This document shows positions 5,612 through 12,289 of a stretch of 14,537 nt of DNA, piece by piece. This DNA is from Patescibacteria group bacterium (GTDB lineage: Bacteria; Patescibacteriota; Minisyncoccia; Phycocordibacterales; PALSA-1337), in assembly GCA_030917665.1 (NCBI GenBank), contig JAUPUH010000010.1:1-14537 (forward strand). Direction: 5' to 3'. The notes under the pieces were generated by a model. That model saw only the letters and a program-made list of their open reading frames with translations. It ran no database searches and had not been told where the DNA came from. The stretch's first letter is position 1, and the number at the start of each line of letters is the position of its first letter. The position numbers and the translations under genes were made by a program.

Positions 5612-6046
5612 ATGAAAACAGTCGTGAGTTATTCACTTGAAGATACACAAAAGTTCGCTAAGGAGTGGTTGGCATCTTTGTCGCAACGAGACGAAGCAAC
5701 CATCGTTGGACTTTATGGAAACCTCGGAGCAGGGAAGACAACCTTCACTCAGGCTGTGGCACGAGAACTTGGAATCGAAGAACCTACAACAAGTCCAACT
5801 TTTGTTATTGAAAAACTTTATCAGACGAAACACCCATTTTTTAAAAGACTTATACATATAGATGCATATCGACTCGATGCTGGAAGGGAGCTCACCGCGC
5901 TTGATTTCGAAACTCTTGTCGAGAATCCAAACAATCTCATTCTTATAGAGTGGCCAGAAAATGTAAAAGAAATTTTACCAGAAAGCCATCTAAAAATACG
6001 ATGTGAGTTTGTCGATGAGACAACGAGAAAGTTTGAGTTTGAATAA
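5612..6046 (+). CDS. tsaE: TsaE, tRNA t6A biosynthesis ATPase
   Basis: TsaE is the ATPase partner of TsaB and TsaD in making N6-threonylcarbamoyladenosine at position 37 of ANN-decoding tRNAs, an essential modification. The 144-aa product has normal length. It carries Walker A GNLGAGKTT (36-44), switch-like TTSPTF (59-64), HIDAYRL (82-88) and IEWPENV (112-118), all typical of the family. No tsaB or tsaD is adjacent. The predicted message is leaderless, which fits the lack of a Shine-Dalgarno site. tRNA-Lys(UUU), a normal t6A substrate, lies in the same window. Confidence is high. Confidence 0.95.
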   Translation: MKTVVSYSLEDTQKFAKEWLASLSQRDEATIVGLYGNLGAGKTTFTQAVARELGIEEPTTSPTFVIEKLYQTKHPFFKRLIHIDAYRLDAGRELTALDFETLVENPNNLILIEWPENVKEILPESHLKIRCEFVDETTRKFEFE

Positions 6047-6059
6047 TTTAATTTTTAAA

Positions 6060-6093
6060 AGAGACAACCCGATCAGCTTTGCGCCGACCGGGT
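6060..6093 (-). terminator. Intrinsic terminator of the leftward orphan gene
   Basis: On the minus strand, 6093-6083 pairs with 6077-6067 in an 11-bp stem with two G-U pairs and a 5-nt loop. It is followed by TGTCTCTTTT. On the plus strand the same two pairs become A-C mismatches, so the hairpin is tuned for the leftward gene ending at 6112. It may still slow transcription from tsaE. Confidence 0.75.
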
Positions 6094-6111
6094 GTTTTGA
6101 AAATTATCTGA

Positions 6112-6498
6112 TTAATTTTTTGGTATCGTGCCAGCACCCTGCTTCTCAAGTTCGTTGATGAGCAATGCAATCGCGAGTGGGCGCGGGCCGAAGGGAATTT
6201 CATCCCCATTAAAAGGGAAGTCGAGGAGAATTTTTGCGTTCTGATCAGCCTCATCGCAATAAGCCCGAATGAGGTGTTCGCGATTTGCTTCAGCTTCGTC
6301 TTTTGATGTGAACAGGGTGAGTTCCAAAAGATTAGAAACCCCGCCGTGGTTGTTTACGCCAAAACCGACCCATATCTCCAACCCGATAAGCTTGCAAATC
6401 CGGTGTTCGCCGTCCCAGGCATCGTTTCCGTTGCGAGACAAGACTTCACCACTTTGGATTTCTCGAAAAACTCTTCGAAGAACTTCAACTGCATTCAT
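6112..6498 (-). CDS. Orphan protein, divergent from polA, unknown function
   Basis: I do not recognise this 128-aa protein. It appears soluble, with helical ends (MNAVEVLRRVFREI; PLAIALLINELEKQG) and a central block with Trp and Gly (DAWDGEHRICKLIGLEIWVGFGVNNHGG). No signal peptide or known catalytic motif is visible. The start is set at 6498 because the predicted transcript begins near 6538. The longer frame reaching 6609 would run through the promoter and into the polA start codon. A -35/-10 promoter upstream and a strong terminator downstream mark it as a real, independently expressed gene. The leader of about 40 nt has no Shine-Dalgarno sequence. It shares its intergenic region with polA. 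Confidence 0.72.
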   Translation of the reverse strand: MNAVEVLRRVFREIQSGEVLSRNGNDAWDGEHRICKLIGLEIWVGFGVNNHGGVSNLLELTLFTSKDEAEANREHLIRAYCDEADQNAKILLDFPFNGDEIPFGPRPLAIALLINELEKQGAGTIPKN

Positions 6499-6544
6499 GG
6501 ATAGTAATTTGGTTGAACTGCTTTTTGTTGACCGTGCTGCGATT

Positions 6545-6572
6545 ACTTTATAATTATTCTTTGATTTGTCAA
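6545..6572 (-). promoter_or_regulatory. promoter of the leftward orphan gene
   Basis: On the minus strand a perfect TTGACA (6572-6567), a 16-bp spacer and TAAAGT (6550-6545) give a start near 6538 and a leader of about 40 nt before the ATG at 6498. Confidence 0.7.
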
Positions 6573-6595
6573 GAAACCTTAATTCGTTTTTAGGG

Positions 6596-6601
6596 TACAA
6601 T
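6596..6601 (+). promoter_or_regulatory. leaderless -10 box of polA
   Basis: TACAAT at 6596-6601 is followed by exactly six bases and then the ATG at 6608, placing the start of transcription on the start codon. There is no convincing -35 box. Confidence 0.5.
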
Positions 6602-6607
6602 AAGCAC

Positions 6608-8989
6608 ATGTCAAAACGTCTTGTACTGCTCGACTCTCACGCAATCCTTCATAGGGCATACCACGCCTTGCCCGATTTCGCATCGTCAAAGGGCGAACCT
6701 ACAGGTGCACTCTACGGTTTGACCACAATGATCATCAGTATTATTTCCGAACTCAAGCCTGACTATATCGTAGCGTGCTACGATCTTCCTGGCCCGACAT
6801 TCCGAGATGAGGCATACAAAGACTACAAGGCGGGCAGGGCAAAGACTGATGGTGATCTCATCATGCAGATTAAAAGATCAAAAGATGTTTTTAAGGCTTT
6901 GAATATTCCTGTGTATGACAAGCCAGGTTTCGAAGCCGATGATATGCTCGGAACTATCACTGAGCAGTTGAAAAATAATTCCGAGATTGAAGTCGTCGTT
7001 GCTTCTGGAGATATGGATACGCTTCAGCTTGTTACTGGAAAAAAAGTACAGGTTTACACTCTCAAAAAAGGAATCAAGGATACGATTATGTATGACGAGA
7101 AAGCAGTGAAAGAAAGATTCGGCTTTGGACCGCTTCTTTTGCCTGATTATAAAGGTCTTCGAGGAGACCCCTCTGATAATATTATTGGTATAGCGGGAAT
7201 TGGTGAAAAAACAGCAACGACATTGATCACAAATTTTGGAACCATTGAAGAAATGTACCAAACACTCGAGAAAAAGGGTGGCGAAGAAAAATTTAAAAAA
7301 GTTGGCATTACGGACAGGATCATTAATCTTTTAAAAGAGGGCAAAGAAGAGGCTGAGTTTAGTAAGATGCTCGCAACGATTCGACGTGATGCGCCGATCG
7401 AATTTGTTTTGCCAGAGGAGTTTAAGTCTGGACTTGATCAGGAAAAAGTTTCAAAGCTTTTCAGCGAACTTGATTTCAGGACTTTGTTGACGCGACTCAA
7501 CTATGCGCTTGGAAATGAGATTAAGACTGACGAGGCAGCTGAAAAGAAAAAAGAAAAAGAGCAAGAAAAAATCCTACAGAATATTGATCCAGAAGAATTA
7601 AAAAAGACTTCTGTCGCGCTCTGGATTTTGAATTCAAATATTACCGACCCAAAAGTCGAGGATATCCAGAACTTTGCAAAGACTCAGGATTTTACGAAGG
7701 CTTCTGAAATAATTTTTGCCGAACTCGAAAAGAGGGGATTGAAAAAGGTGTATGACACTATCGAAGCGCCGATTATTCCGATAATAGACAAGATGGATGC
7801 CCGAGGAGTGAAGATTGATGTCGCCTTCCTTAAAGATCTTTCAAAGACGTATCACACCGAGCTTTCTAAGCTTGAGAAAAAGATTTGGGAATACGCTGGG
7901 GTGGAATTTAATATCAATTCTTCAAAACAGCTCGGCGAAATCCTCTTTGATAAAATGGCGTTGACAGCGAAGGGTCTAAAAAAGACGGCGGGCGGTGCAC
8001 GTTCGACTCGTGAATCAGAACTTGAGAAGCTTCGTGATGCGCACCCAATCGTGCCACTACTTTTTGAATACCGCGAGCTTCAAAAGCTTCTTTCGACATA
8101 TATCGACACGATACCAACACTTGTCGATGACAATAACCGCCTCCATGCACACTTCCTACAAGCGGGTTCTATGACAGGACGAATGGCTTCACAAGGTCCT
8201 GGTTTGCAGAATATTCCTGTAAAAACTGACCTTGGCCGTGCGATCAGAAATGCTTTCATTGCAGAGAAAGGCTTTGTGCTTGCCTCACTCGACTATTCTC
8301 AGATCGAGCTTCGTATTGCAGCATTTCTTTCTGGTGATGAAAAGCTTATTGAGATTTTTAAAAGAGGGGATGATGTGCACGCATCTGTTGCTTCGGAAGT
8401 TTTTGAAGTGCCGCTTGATAAAGTTGATCGAGAGATGCGACGCATCGCAAAGGTCATCAACTTCGGAATACTGTATGGTATGGGTGTAAACGCATTGAGG
8501 CAGAATCTTGGAGAAACAACTACACGTGCTGAAGCGCAGAAATTTTATAATGACTATTTTGAAAAATTTTCAGGCCTCGCGAAGTATCTTTCTGAAACAA
8601 AAGCTGATGCCGCACGCAAAGGTTATACTGAAACCTTTTTTGGCCGCCGCCGACATTTCGAAGGAATCAATTCGAAAGTTCCTTTTATCAGAGCGATGGC
8701 AGAACGCATGGCTATCAACGCACCAATACAAGGTACGAATGCAGACATTGTGAAAATCGCCATGAAGCGAATCGATGACTACCTTACTGAGAAGGGTCTG
8801 CAAGAAAAGGCATACCTCATCCTTCAGGTGCATGATGAGCTTGTGTATGAAATAAAAAAAGAAATTGCAGACGAGCTTGTTCCGGAAATTAAGAAGATAA
8901 TGGAAACCGTTATCGATCCAAAGGATATTAAGGGAATAAAGTGTATTGCTAATTCTGCAGTAGGGAATAATTGGGGGGTATTGAAGTAA
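6608..8989 (+). CDS. polA: DNA polymerase I without a functional proofreading domain
   Basis: Pol I fills gaps and removes RNA primers during replication and repair. The product is 793 aa against about 930 in E. coli. The 5' nuclease domain (about 1-300) keeps its metal ligands: FEADDML (108-114), GDMDTLQL (134-141) and GDPSDNIIGIAGIGEKTA (186-203). Residues about 310-400 replace the roughly 190-residue 3'-5' exonuclease. They begin with a Lys/Glu-rich linker and lack the Exo I D-x-E signature, so proofreading is predicted absent. The polymerase domain is intact: motif A LDYSQIELR (561-569), motif B RRIAKVINFGILYG (611-624, with Phe619) and motif C QVHDEL (740-745). The start at 6608 gives the family N-terminus MSKRLVLLDS; the in-frame ATG at 6566 adds 14 unlike residues and lies upstream of the -10 box. 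Confidence 0.97.
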   Translation: MSKRLVLLDSHAILHRAYHALPDFASSKGEPTGALYGLTTMIISIISELKPDYIVACYDLPGPTFRDEAYKDYKAGRAKTDGDLIMQIKRSKDVFKALNIPVYDKPGFEADDMLGTITEQLKNNSEIEVVVASGDMDTLQLVTGKKVQVYTLKKGIKDTIMYDEKAVKERFGFGPLLLPDYKGLRGDPSDNIIGIAGIGEKTATTLITNFGTIEEMYQTLEKKGGEEKFKKVGITDRIINLLKEGKEEAEFSKMLATIRRDAPIEFVLPEEFKSGLDQEKVSKLFSELDFRTLLTRLNYALGNEIKTDEAAEKKKEKEQEKILQNIDPEELKKTSVALWILNSNITDPKVEDIQNFAKTQDFTKASEIIFAELEKRGLKKVYDTIEAPIIPIIDKMDARGVKIDVAFLKDLSKTYHTELSKLEKKIWEYAGVEFNINSSKQLGEILFDKMALTAKGLKKTAGGARSTRESELEKLRDAHPIVPLLFEYRELQKLLSTYIDTIPTLVDDNNRLHAHFLQAGSMTGRMASQGPGLQNIPVKTDLGRAIRNAFIAEKGFVLASLDYSQIELRIAAFLSGDEKLIEIFKRGDDVHASVASEVFEVPLDKVDREMRRIAKVINFGILYGMGVNALRQNLGETTTRAEAQKFYNDYFEKFSGLAKYLSETKADAARKGYTETFFGRRRHFEGINSKVPFIRAMAERMAINAPIQGTNADIVKIAMKRIDDYLTEKGLQEKAYLILQVHDELVYEIKKEIADELVPEIKKIMETVIDPKDIKGIKCIANSAVGNNWGVLK

Positions 8990-8991
8990 TT

Positions 8992-9020
8992 TTGCTATTC
9001 GTTTCCGTTTGTGGTATTTT
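8992..9020 (+). promoter_or_regulatory. promoter of the 90-aa orphan gene
   Basis: TTGCTA (8992-8997), 17 bases, then TATTTT (9015-9020) preceded by TGG give an extended -10-type promoter starting near 9027, about 40 nt before the ATG at 9068. It begins three bases after the polA stop. Confidence 0.55.
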
Positions 9021-9067
9021 TTGATTCGATCCCGCACACAAACTTCAACTAAAACCGAATACATCGC

Positions 9068-9340
9068 ATGCAAACACTACCTAAGCTCGATCTAAACGCC
9101 GTACGGAAACAATGCTGCAGATATGGTTCTGATGGTAAGTTACCCGTCAGCTTCCCATCTCTTCCTATGGGCACGACACTCATCGCGGTCATCATTGGTG
9201 GACAAAGCCAAAGTGCCTATGAGATTTCGAGTCCGAGTGACTACGCGATCCTTTTGCACAACACCGCCGATGAGGCCCATCTGAGAACCGAACTTTACAC
9301 CGTCGGATCCTCGTCACTCAAGCGCCTTCGGCAAAAATAA
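9068..9340 (+). CDS. Orphan 90-aa protein, unknown function
   Basis: I cannot assign this protein. It starts MQTLPKLDLNAVRKQCCRYG. Next comes a hydrophobic strand (TTLIAVIIGG, about 36-45), then SAYEISSPSDYAILLHNTADEAHLRTELYTVG, and it ends with a basic helix (SSLKRLRQK). It has no signal peptide and the hydrophobic strand is too short for a membrane helix. Alternating hydrophobic residues suggest a small alpha/beta domain. The gene has its own promoter (8992-9020) and terminator (9351-9393), so it is a single-gene unit between polA and the holA-like gene. Its codons look more GC-rich than those of its neighbours by eye. No Shine-Dalgarno site is present. Confidence 0.68.
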   Translation: MQTLPKLDLNAVRKQCCRYGSDGKLPVSFPSLPMGTTLIAVIIGGQSQSAYEISSPSDYAILLHNTADEAHLRTELYTVGSSSLKRLRQK

Positions 9341-9350
9341 CGTTTTGCAA

Positions 9351-9393
9351 GTTCACCCCAGCCGGCCCCGCAAGGAAGCCGGCTGAACTTTTT
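9351..9393 (+). terminator. Intrinsic terminator of the 90-aa orphan gene
   Basis: CAGCCGGC (9359-9366) pairs with GCCGGCTG (9378-9385) around an 11-nt loop. GTTC (9351-9354) can extend the base with GAAC (9385-9388). TTTTT (9389-9393) follows directly. Confidence 0.88.
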
Positions 9394-9411
9394 ATATAGG
9401 TTCATTTATCC

Positions 9412-9417
9412 TATACT
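9412..9417 (+). promoter_or_regulatory. leaderless -10 box of the holA-like gene
   Basis: TATACT at 9412-9417 is followed by exactly six bases (ATACCC) and the ATG at 9424, the same spacing as at polA and tsaE. The -35 region is only T-rich. Confidence 0.52.
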
Positions 9418-9423
9418 ATACCC

Positions 9424-10083
9424 ATGATTTACTTCTTTCATGGGACTGATACAAACAAAGCCCGAATTAAAGCCCATGAGCTTATTGATTCTTTGCGTAA
9501 GAAGCGTCCAGACGCTTCGTTCTTCAGCATCAATAGTGAGAATTTTAATCCTGCACAGCTTCAGGAGTATATCGGTGGGCAAGGGCTTTTTTCGAATAAA
9601 TATATAGTTTTTCTCGATAGGCTTTGTGAAAAAAAGGAAGCGAAGGCGGATTTTATCGATGTACTCAAGGAAATTTCTGAGTCTGAGAATATTTTCATCG
9701 CCCTCGAAGGAAAGCTCGACAAGGCGACGACAACTAAGATTGAAAAGAAATCCGAAAAGTCAGCCGTCTTCGATTTGAAAGAAAATCAGATAAAAGAAGC
9801 GGACTCAAGTGTTTTTGAACTCGCAAATGCTCTTGGAAGGAAAGATAAAAAAGAACTCTGGATGCTTTACAGGGAATATGTCGATAAGGGAAGCGCACCA
9901 GAAGAGCTTCATGGAATCCTTTTTTGGAAAGCAAAGACAATGCTTCTGTCTGGGGGGCAGAGCAATTGGAGCCAGGAGGAACTATTGAAACTTATTGACG
10001 GGTTAATTACTGTCTATCACGAGGCGAGAAGGGGAAACCATGAACTTGAAACAGGCTTAGAAAATTTTCTCTTAAACAGATAG
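9424..10083 (+). CDS. holA: DNA polymerase III delta subunit-like protein (short)
   Basis: The delta subunit is the clamp-loader component that opens the sliding clamp. The 219-aa product begins MIYFFHGTDTNKARIKAHEL, like the family's opening (y-l-y-G-e-d-xxl). It has LQEYIGGQGLFSNKYIVFLD (46-65, like the LF-x-x-R-r-V-v-v segment) and ENIFIALEGKLDK (89-101, like LIixxxxxDK). A later segment, ELHGILFWKAKTMLL (about 161-175), resembles the family's LxxxLxxQxRxLL helix. Usual members have about 320-345 residues, so the collar region is strongly reduced. The name rests on pattern resemblance, not a search; another small clamp-loader-like protein is possible. It follows polA and a small orphan gene, and the histidine kinase starts 45 bp later from its own promoter. 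Confidence 0.62.
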   Translation: MIYFFHGTDTNKARIKAHELIDSLRKKRPDASFFSINSENFNPAQLQEYIGGQGLFSNKYIVFLDRLCEKKEAKADFIDVLKEISESENIFIALEGKLDKATTTKIEKKSEKSAVFDLKENQIKEADSSVFELANALGRKDKKELWMLYREYVDKGSAPEELHGILFWKAKTMLLSGGQSNWSQEELLKLIDGLITVYHEARRGNHELETGLENFLLNR

Positions 10084-10102
10084 TAATCGTCACTCATCCC
10101 CG

Positions 10103-10111
10103 TGATATACT
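10103..10111 (+). promoter_or_regulatory. extended -10 promoter of the histidine kinase gene
   Basis: TGA-TATACT (10103-10111) predicts a start near 10118, upstream of the ATG at 10129. AAGG in the short leader, five bases before the ATG, is one of the few Shine-Dalgarno-like sites in the window. The in-frame GTG at 10102 lies at the promoter and is unlikely to be used. Confidence 0.5.
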
Positions 10112-10128
10112 TTGTGTACAAGGTTATC

Positions 10129-11694
10129 ATGAATTTTCATCTTGCTATTCATAATATAGGGTTCGTGCTTTCTGCAATCGCAACACTCGGTGCCCTTGTA
10201 TTTGTTACATTAAACAACCCACAAGCCAAAGGCCACACACCGATGGCATTTCTTTTCCTTTCCGTCCTTATTTTCATTGTTTCTCATATTATTGGTGTGA
10301 ATATTGCTGATCCGGAAATTTCGAGAAAAGTATTTATGCTCAATCTAGTTGTCTTCTTCATGGGAATACTTAGTGTACACACAATACTTTCCGTTCTTGG
10401 GAAAGTTGGTAAAAGAAAATTCATCCTAGCTTCGTTTTATGTGCTCGGAATCGGGTTGTGTATTTTTTTCATAAAGAACCCCGAGCTGCTTTTTCTTGAT
10501 TCTGTCTCGAAGATGTATTTTTTGAATTATTATGAACCAGGCACGCTCAGCTGGATAAGGATATTTTTTCTTCTTGGATTATGCCTCCCATATCTTATCT
10601 ATGAAATATTCCTCTCGTACCGTGAAGCTGATACCAACAATAGCAAGATACAACTGAAGTTTCTCGCGGGTTCTTTCGTTGCGACATATATCGTGGGGCA
10701 CATACCCAATTTTCTAGTTTACGACATAAAGATAGATCCACTATGGGGAATGGCCTTCATGATTGTTTTTGCGATTGTTTTTGCCTATGCCTCGATTAAA
10801 TATGAGCTCATGAATATTAAGGTTATAGCAAAGCAAGCTTTCTTTTATGCAATTACAGTCGGAACCATTGGGGGAACAATTGTTCTATTCGAATATCTCA
10901 ACCGAGTCATAGCACTTAACTATCCACTATTTCCGGTCTGGGTTCTTCCAGCGCTCTCAATTTTCCTTGTTATGGTTATTACGCTTGTTGTTTGGGAAAA
11001 GATTCGCGAGGTTGATCTTTTAAGGTATGAGTTTATTACAACCGTCACTCATAAGTTTCGTACACCCTTGACTCAGATAAAATGGGCAACTGACACTCTC
11101 GAAAAGAATAGGCTTCATCTTCAGGATAGCGATCAGATTGGTTACATAAAGTCAGCGAATAGTAAGCTTATCGAATTGACTAACTTGCTCGTGAGTATTT
11201 CTGAGGTTGAAAGTAATGTTTATGAATATCATATTGAAAAGACGAACCTAAAAAAACTAGCAGAAGAGGCGCTAGCTTTTGTTGAAACTTCAATTGTCGC
11301 TAAAAAGATAACGATTAAAAATGATTTTACCGTAGACACCTTCGCTAACTGTGATGCAGCAAGAATAAAATTCGTCATACAAACCTTTATTGAGAACGCT
11401 GTTAGTTATACACCCACAGGAGGTGTGGTCAATATTTCCTTGTACGAAAAGGGCACAAGAGTCTTCCTAACAGTTAAAGACTCCGGAATCGGTATAACTA
11501 AGAACGAGCTACCTCTTATTTTCTCAAAATTTTACAGAGGCAATACCGCGAGGACAACCGACACGGAAGGTATGGGTATAGGGCTTTTTATTTCAAAGGA
11601 AATAATTACGAGACATAAGGGAAAGACCTGGGTCGAATCAGATGGTCTTAGTAAGGGAAGTACGTTCGGTTTCTCGTTACCAATAGCAGAATAA
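10129..11694 (+). CDS. Membrane sensor histidine kinase, orphan
   Basis: The 521-aa product is a two-component sensor. About nine hydrophobic helices fill residues 1-290, resembling 7TM-type histidine kinase sensor regions. The HisKA H-box TVTHKFRTPLTQIKW (305-319) holds the phospho-acceptor His308. HATPase_c follows, with N-box FIENAVSYTP (420-429, Asn423), G1 DSGIGI (451-456), F-box IFSKFYRG (464-471), G2 GMGIGLFIS (481-489) and a final KGSTFGFSLP. Catalytic ATP-binding residues are intact. The residue after His308 is Lys where most HisKA proteins have Glu or Asp; that acid matters for phosphotransfer and phosphatase activity. No response regulator is in the window, so its partner is unknown. 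The 15-bp H-box to membrane spacing suggests no PAS or HAMP domain; the ligand is unknown. Confidence 0.92.
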   Translation: MNFHLAIHNIGFVLSAIATLGALVFVTLNNPQAKGHTPMAFLFLSVLIFIVSHIIGVNIADPEISRKVFMLNLVVFFMGILSVHTILSVLGKVGKRKFILASFYVLGIGLCIFFIKNPELLFLDSVSKMYFLNYYEPGTLSWIRIFFLLGLCLPYLIYEIFLSYREADTNNSKIQLKFLAGSFVATYIVGHIPNFLVYDIKIDPLWGMAFMIVFAIVFAYASIKYELMNIKVIAKQAFFYAITVGTIGGTIVLFEYLNRVIALNYPLFPVWVLPALSIFLVMVITLVVWEKIREVDLLRYEFITTVTHKFRTPLTQIKWATDTLEKNRLHLQDSDQIGYIKSANSKLIELTNLLVSISEVESNVYEYHIEKTNLKKLAEEALAFVETSIVAKKITIKNDFTVDTFANCDAARIKFVIQTFIENAVSYTPTGGVVNISLYEKGTRVFLTVKDSGIGITKNELPLIFSKFYRGNTARTTDTEGMGIGLFISKEIITRHKGKTWVESDGLSKGSTFGFSLPIAE

Positions 11695-11698
11695 ATAT

Positions 11699-11710
11699 GT
11701 GCGCCCAGTA
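11699..11710. repeat. 12-nt copy of the tRNA-Lys 3' end
   Basis: GTGCGCCCAGTA at 11699-11710 is identical to 11784-11795, which covers the discriminator base, the 3' acceptor strand and the start of the T stem of tRNA-Lys. The copies are direct repeats 85 nt apart. The distal copy lies downstream of the tRNA's 3' end, four bases after the kinase stop. This is the arrangement left by integration at, or deletion beside, a tRNA gene. Confidence 0.7.
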
Positions 11711-11737
11711 TTAGTAAATACTAGCCGACCTCGCTCG

Positions 11738-11774
11738 AAAGAGAAAAGAGCCCGAAACAGGCCCTTTTCTCTTT
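11738..11774. terminator. Bidirectional terminator between the histidine kinase and tRNA-Lys
   Basis: AAAGAGAAAAG (11738-11748) pairs perfectly with CTTTTCTCTTT (11764-11774), with further G-C pairs inside (GCC with GGC) around an A-rich loop. The T-rich arms supply the uridine tracts in either direction. On the minus strand it lies 11 bases past the tRNA 3' end. On the plus strand it lies 43 bases past the kinase stop. Confidence 0.75.
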
Positions 11775-11784
11775 ACTCACTCGG

Positions 11785-11857
11785 TGCGCCCAGTAGGAAT
11801 CGAACCTACGACCCACTCCTTAAAAGGGAGATGCTCTACCGACTGAGCTATGGGCGC
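11785..11857 (-). tRNA. tRNA-Lys (anticodon UUU)
   Basis: The minus strand folds as a full cloverleaf. The acceptor GCGCCCA (11857-11851) pairs with TGGGCGC (11792-11786). The D stem is GCTC/GAGC, the anticodon loop CTTTTAA gives anticodon TTT, and the T arm is GTAGG-TTCGAAT-CCTAC. The discriminator base is A (11785). The genome continues CCG, so CCA is not encoded and must be added by the CCA enzyme. It is 73 nt long with no intron. The first anticodon-stem pair is a U-U mismatch. It is the only RNA gene of a known class in the window. Confidence 0.97.
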
Positions 11858-11894
11858 AATTGTGCAATGATATTAACACAAAATCCACAATTGG

Positions 11895-12254
11895 CTAGAG
11901 TGGAAGGTCAAAAGCGAAAAACCCAGGTCCCGTAAGGAGTAGTGTCAATGAAATGATGAAAAGGATCAGATAGTAATTTACGCCATCAGTAAGGAAGGCC
12001 TTTTGTTGAATTTTTTGGATCAAACGAAAACCAAGGATGATGGCTGCGGCAAGAGCGGCAAGTTGGGTATAGACACCCAAGATGAGGCCGAGTGCTATGA
12101 TTGCTTCAACAACACCAAATGATATATCTTGAGAGCTAATGCGTTTTTTCAATTTTCCATATGCCCAGAGAGCGAAGACAGCTCCAATGGTAAGACGAAG
12201 AAGGAGTGGTGCAAATCCTTCAAAAGCAAGCAATGATGGAAAAATTGATAACAT
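11895..12254 (-). CDS. DoxX-family membrane protein
   Basis: The 119-aa product has four hydrophobic helices (about 13-31, 46-62, 65-79 and 94-108). It shows the DoxX pattern: FAPLLLRLTIGAVFALWAYGKLKK near the N-terminus, a helix pair rich in Ala and Gly (VVEAIIALGLILGVYTQLAALAAAIILGF), and a C-terminal LLLTGPGFFAFD like the family's LxGPGxxSxD. DoxX-like proteins are linked to membrane redox or sulfur metabolism in some organisms, but the role of this branch is unknown. The gene is divergent from the methyltransferase gene (35 bp apart) and runs toward tRNA-Lys. No ribosome binding site, -10 box or terminator of its own is obvious. Confidence 0.82.
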   Translation of the reverse strand: MLSIFPSLLAFEGFAPLLLRLTIGAVFALWAYGKLKKRISSQDISFGVVEAIIALGLILGVYTQLAALAAAIILGFRLIQKIQQKAFLTDGVNYYLILFIISLTLLLTGPGFFAFDLPL

Positions 12255-12255
12255 G

Positions 12256-12283
12256 TTGATATTTGATTAATTTCCTATAAAGT
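12256..12283 (+). promoter_or_regulatory. leaderless promoter of the RNA methyltransferase gene
   Basis: TTGATA (12256-12261), a 16-bp spacer, TAAAGT (12278-12283), six bases, then the ATG at 12290. TATAAA at 12276-12281 is an overlapping alternative -10. Both predict initiation at or next to the start codon. Confidence 0.58.
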
Positions 12284-12289
12284 ACTGTT

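Noticed and set aside
6566..6607. Upstream in-frame ATG for polA
   Set aside because: It precedes the TACAAT box and adds 14 residues unlike any PolA N-terminus. The ATG at 6608 gives the family start.
6499..6609. 37-residue N-terminal extension of the leftward orphan gene
   Set aside because: It would cross its own promoter and the polA start codon. The ATG at 6498 fits the predicted transcript.
8570..9073. 167-codon minus-strand ORF over the polA 3' end
   Set aside because: It is antisense to the conserved polymerase palm domain, with no family signature or expression signals.
10102..10128. GTG start for the histidine kinase
   Set aside because: It overlaps the extended -10 box. The ATG at 10129 has an AAGG five bases upstream.
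11857..11893. Inverted repeat CAATTGTG/CACAATTG between tRNA-Lys and the doxX-like gene
   Set aside because: Only eight bases in AT-rich DNA, with a 21-nt loop and no T-tract. Too weak to call a terminator or operator.
11699..11935. 78-codon plus-strand ORF across the tRNA gene
   Set aside because: It is the antisense of tRNA-Lys; its RNRTYDPLLKREM-type peptide is a well-known spurious product of tRNA genes.
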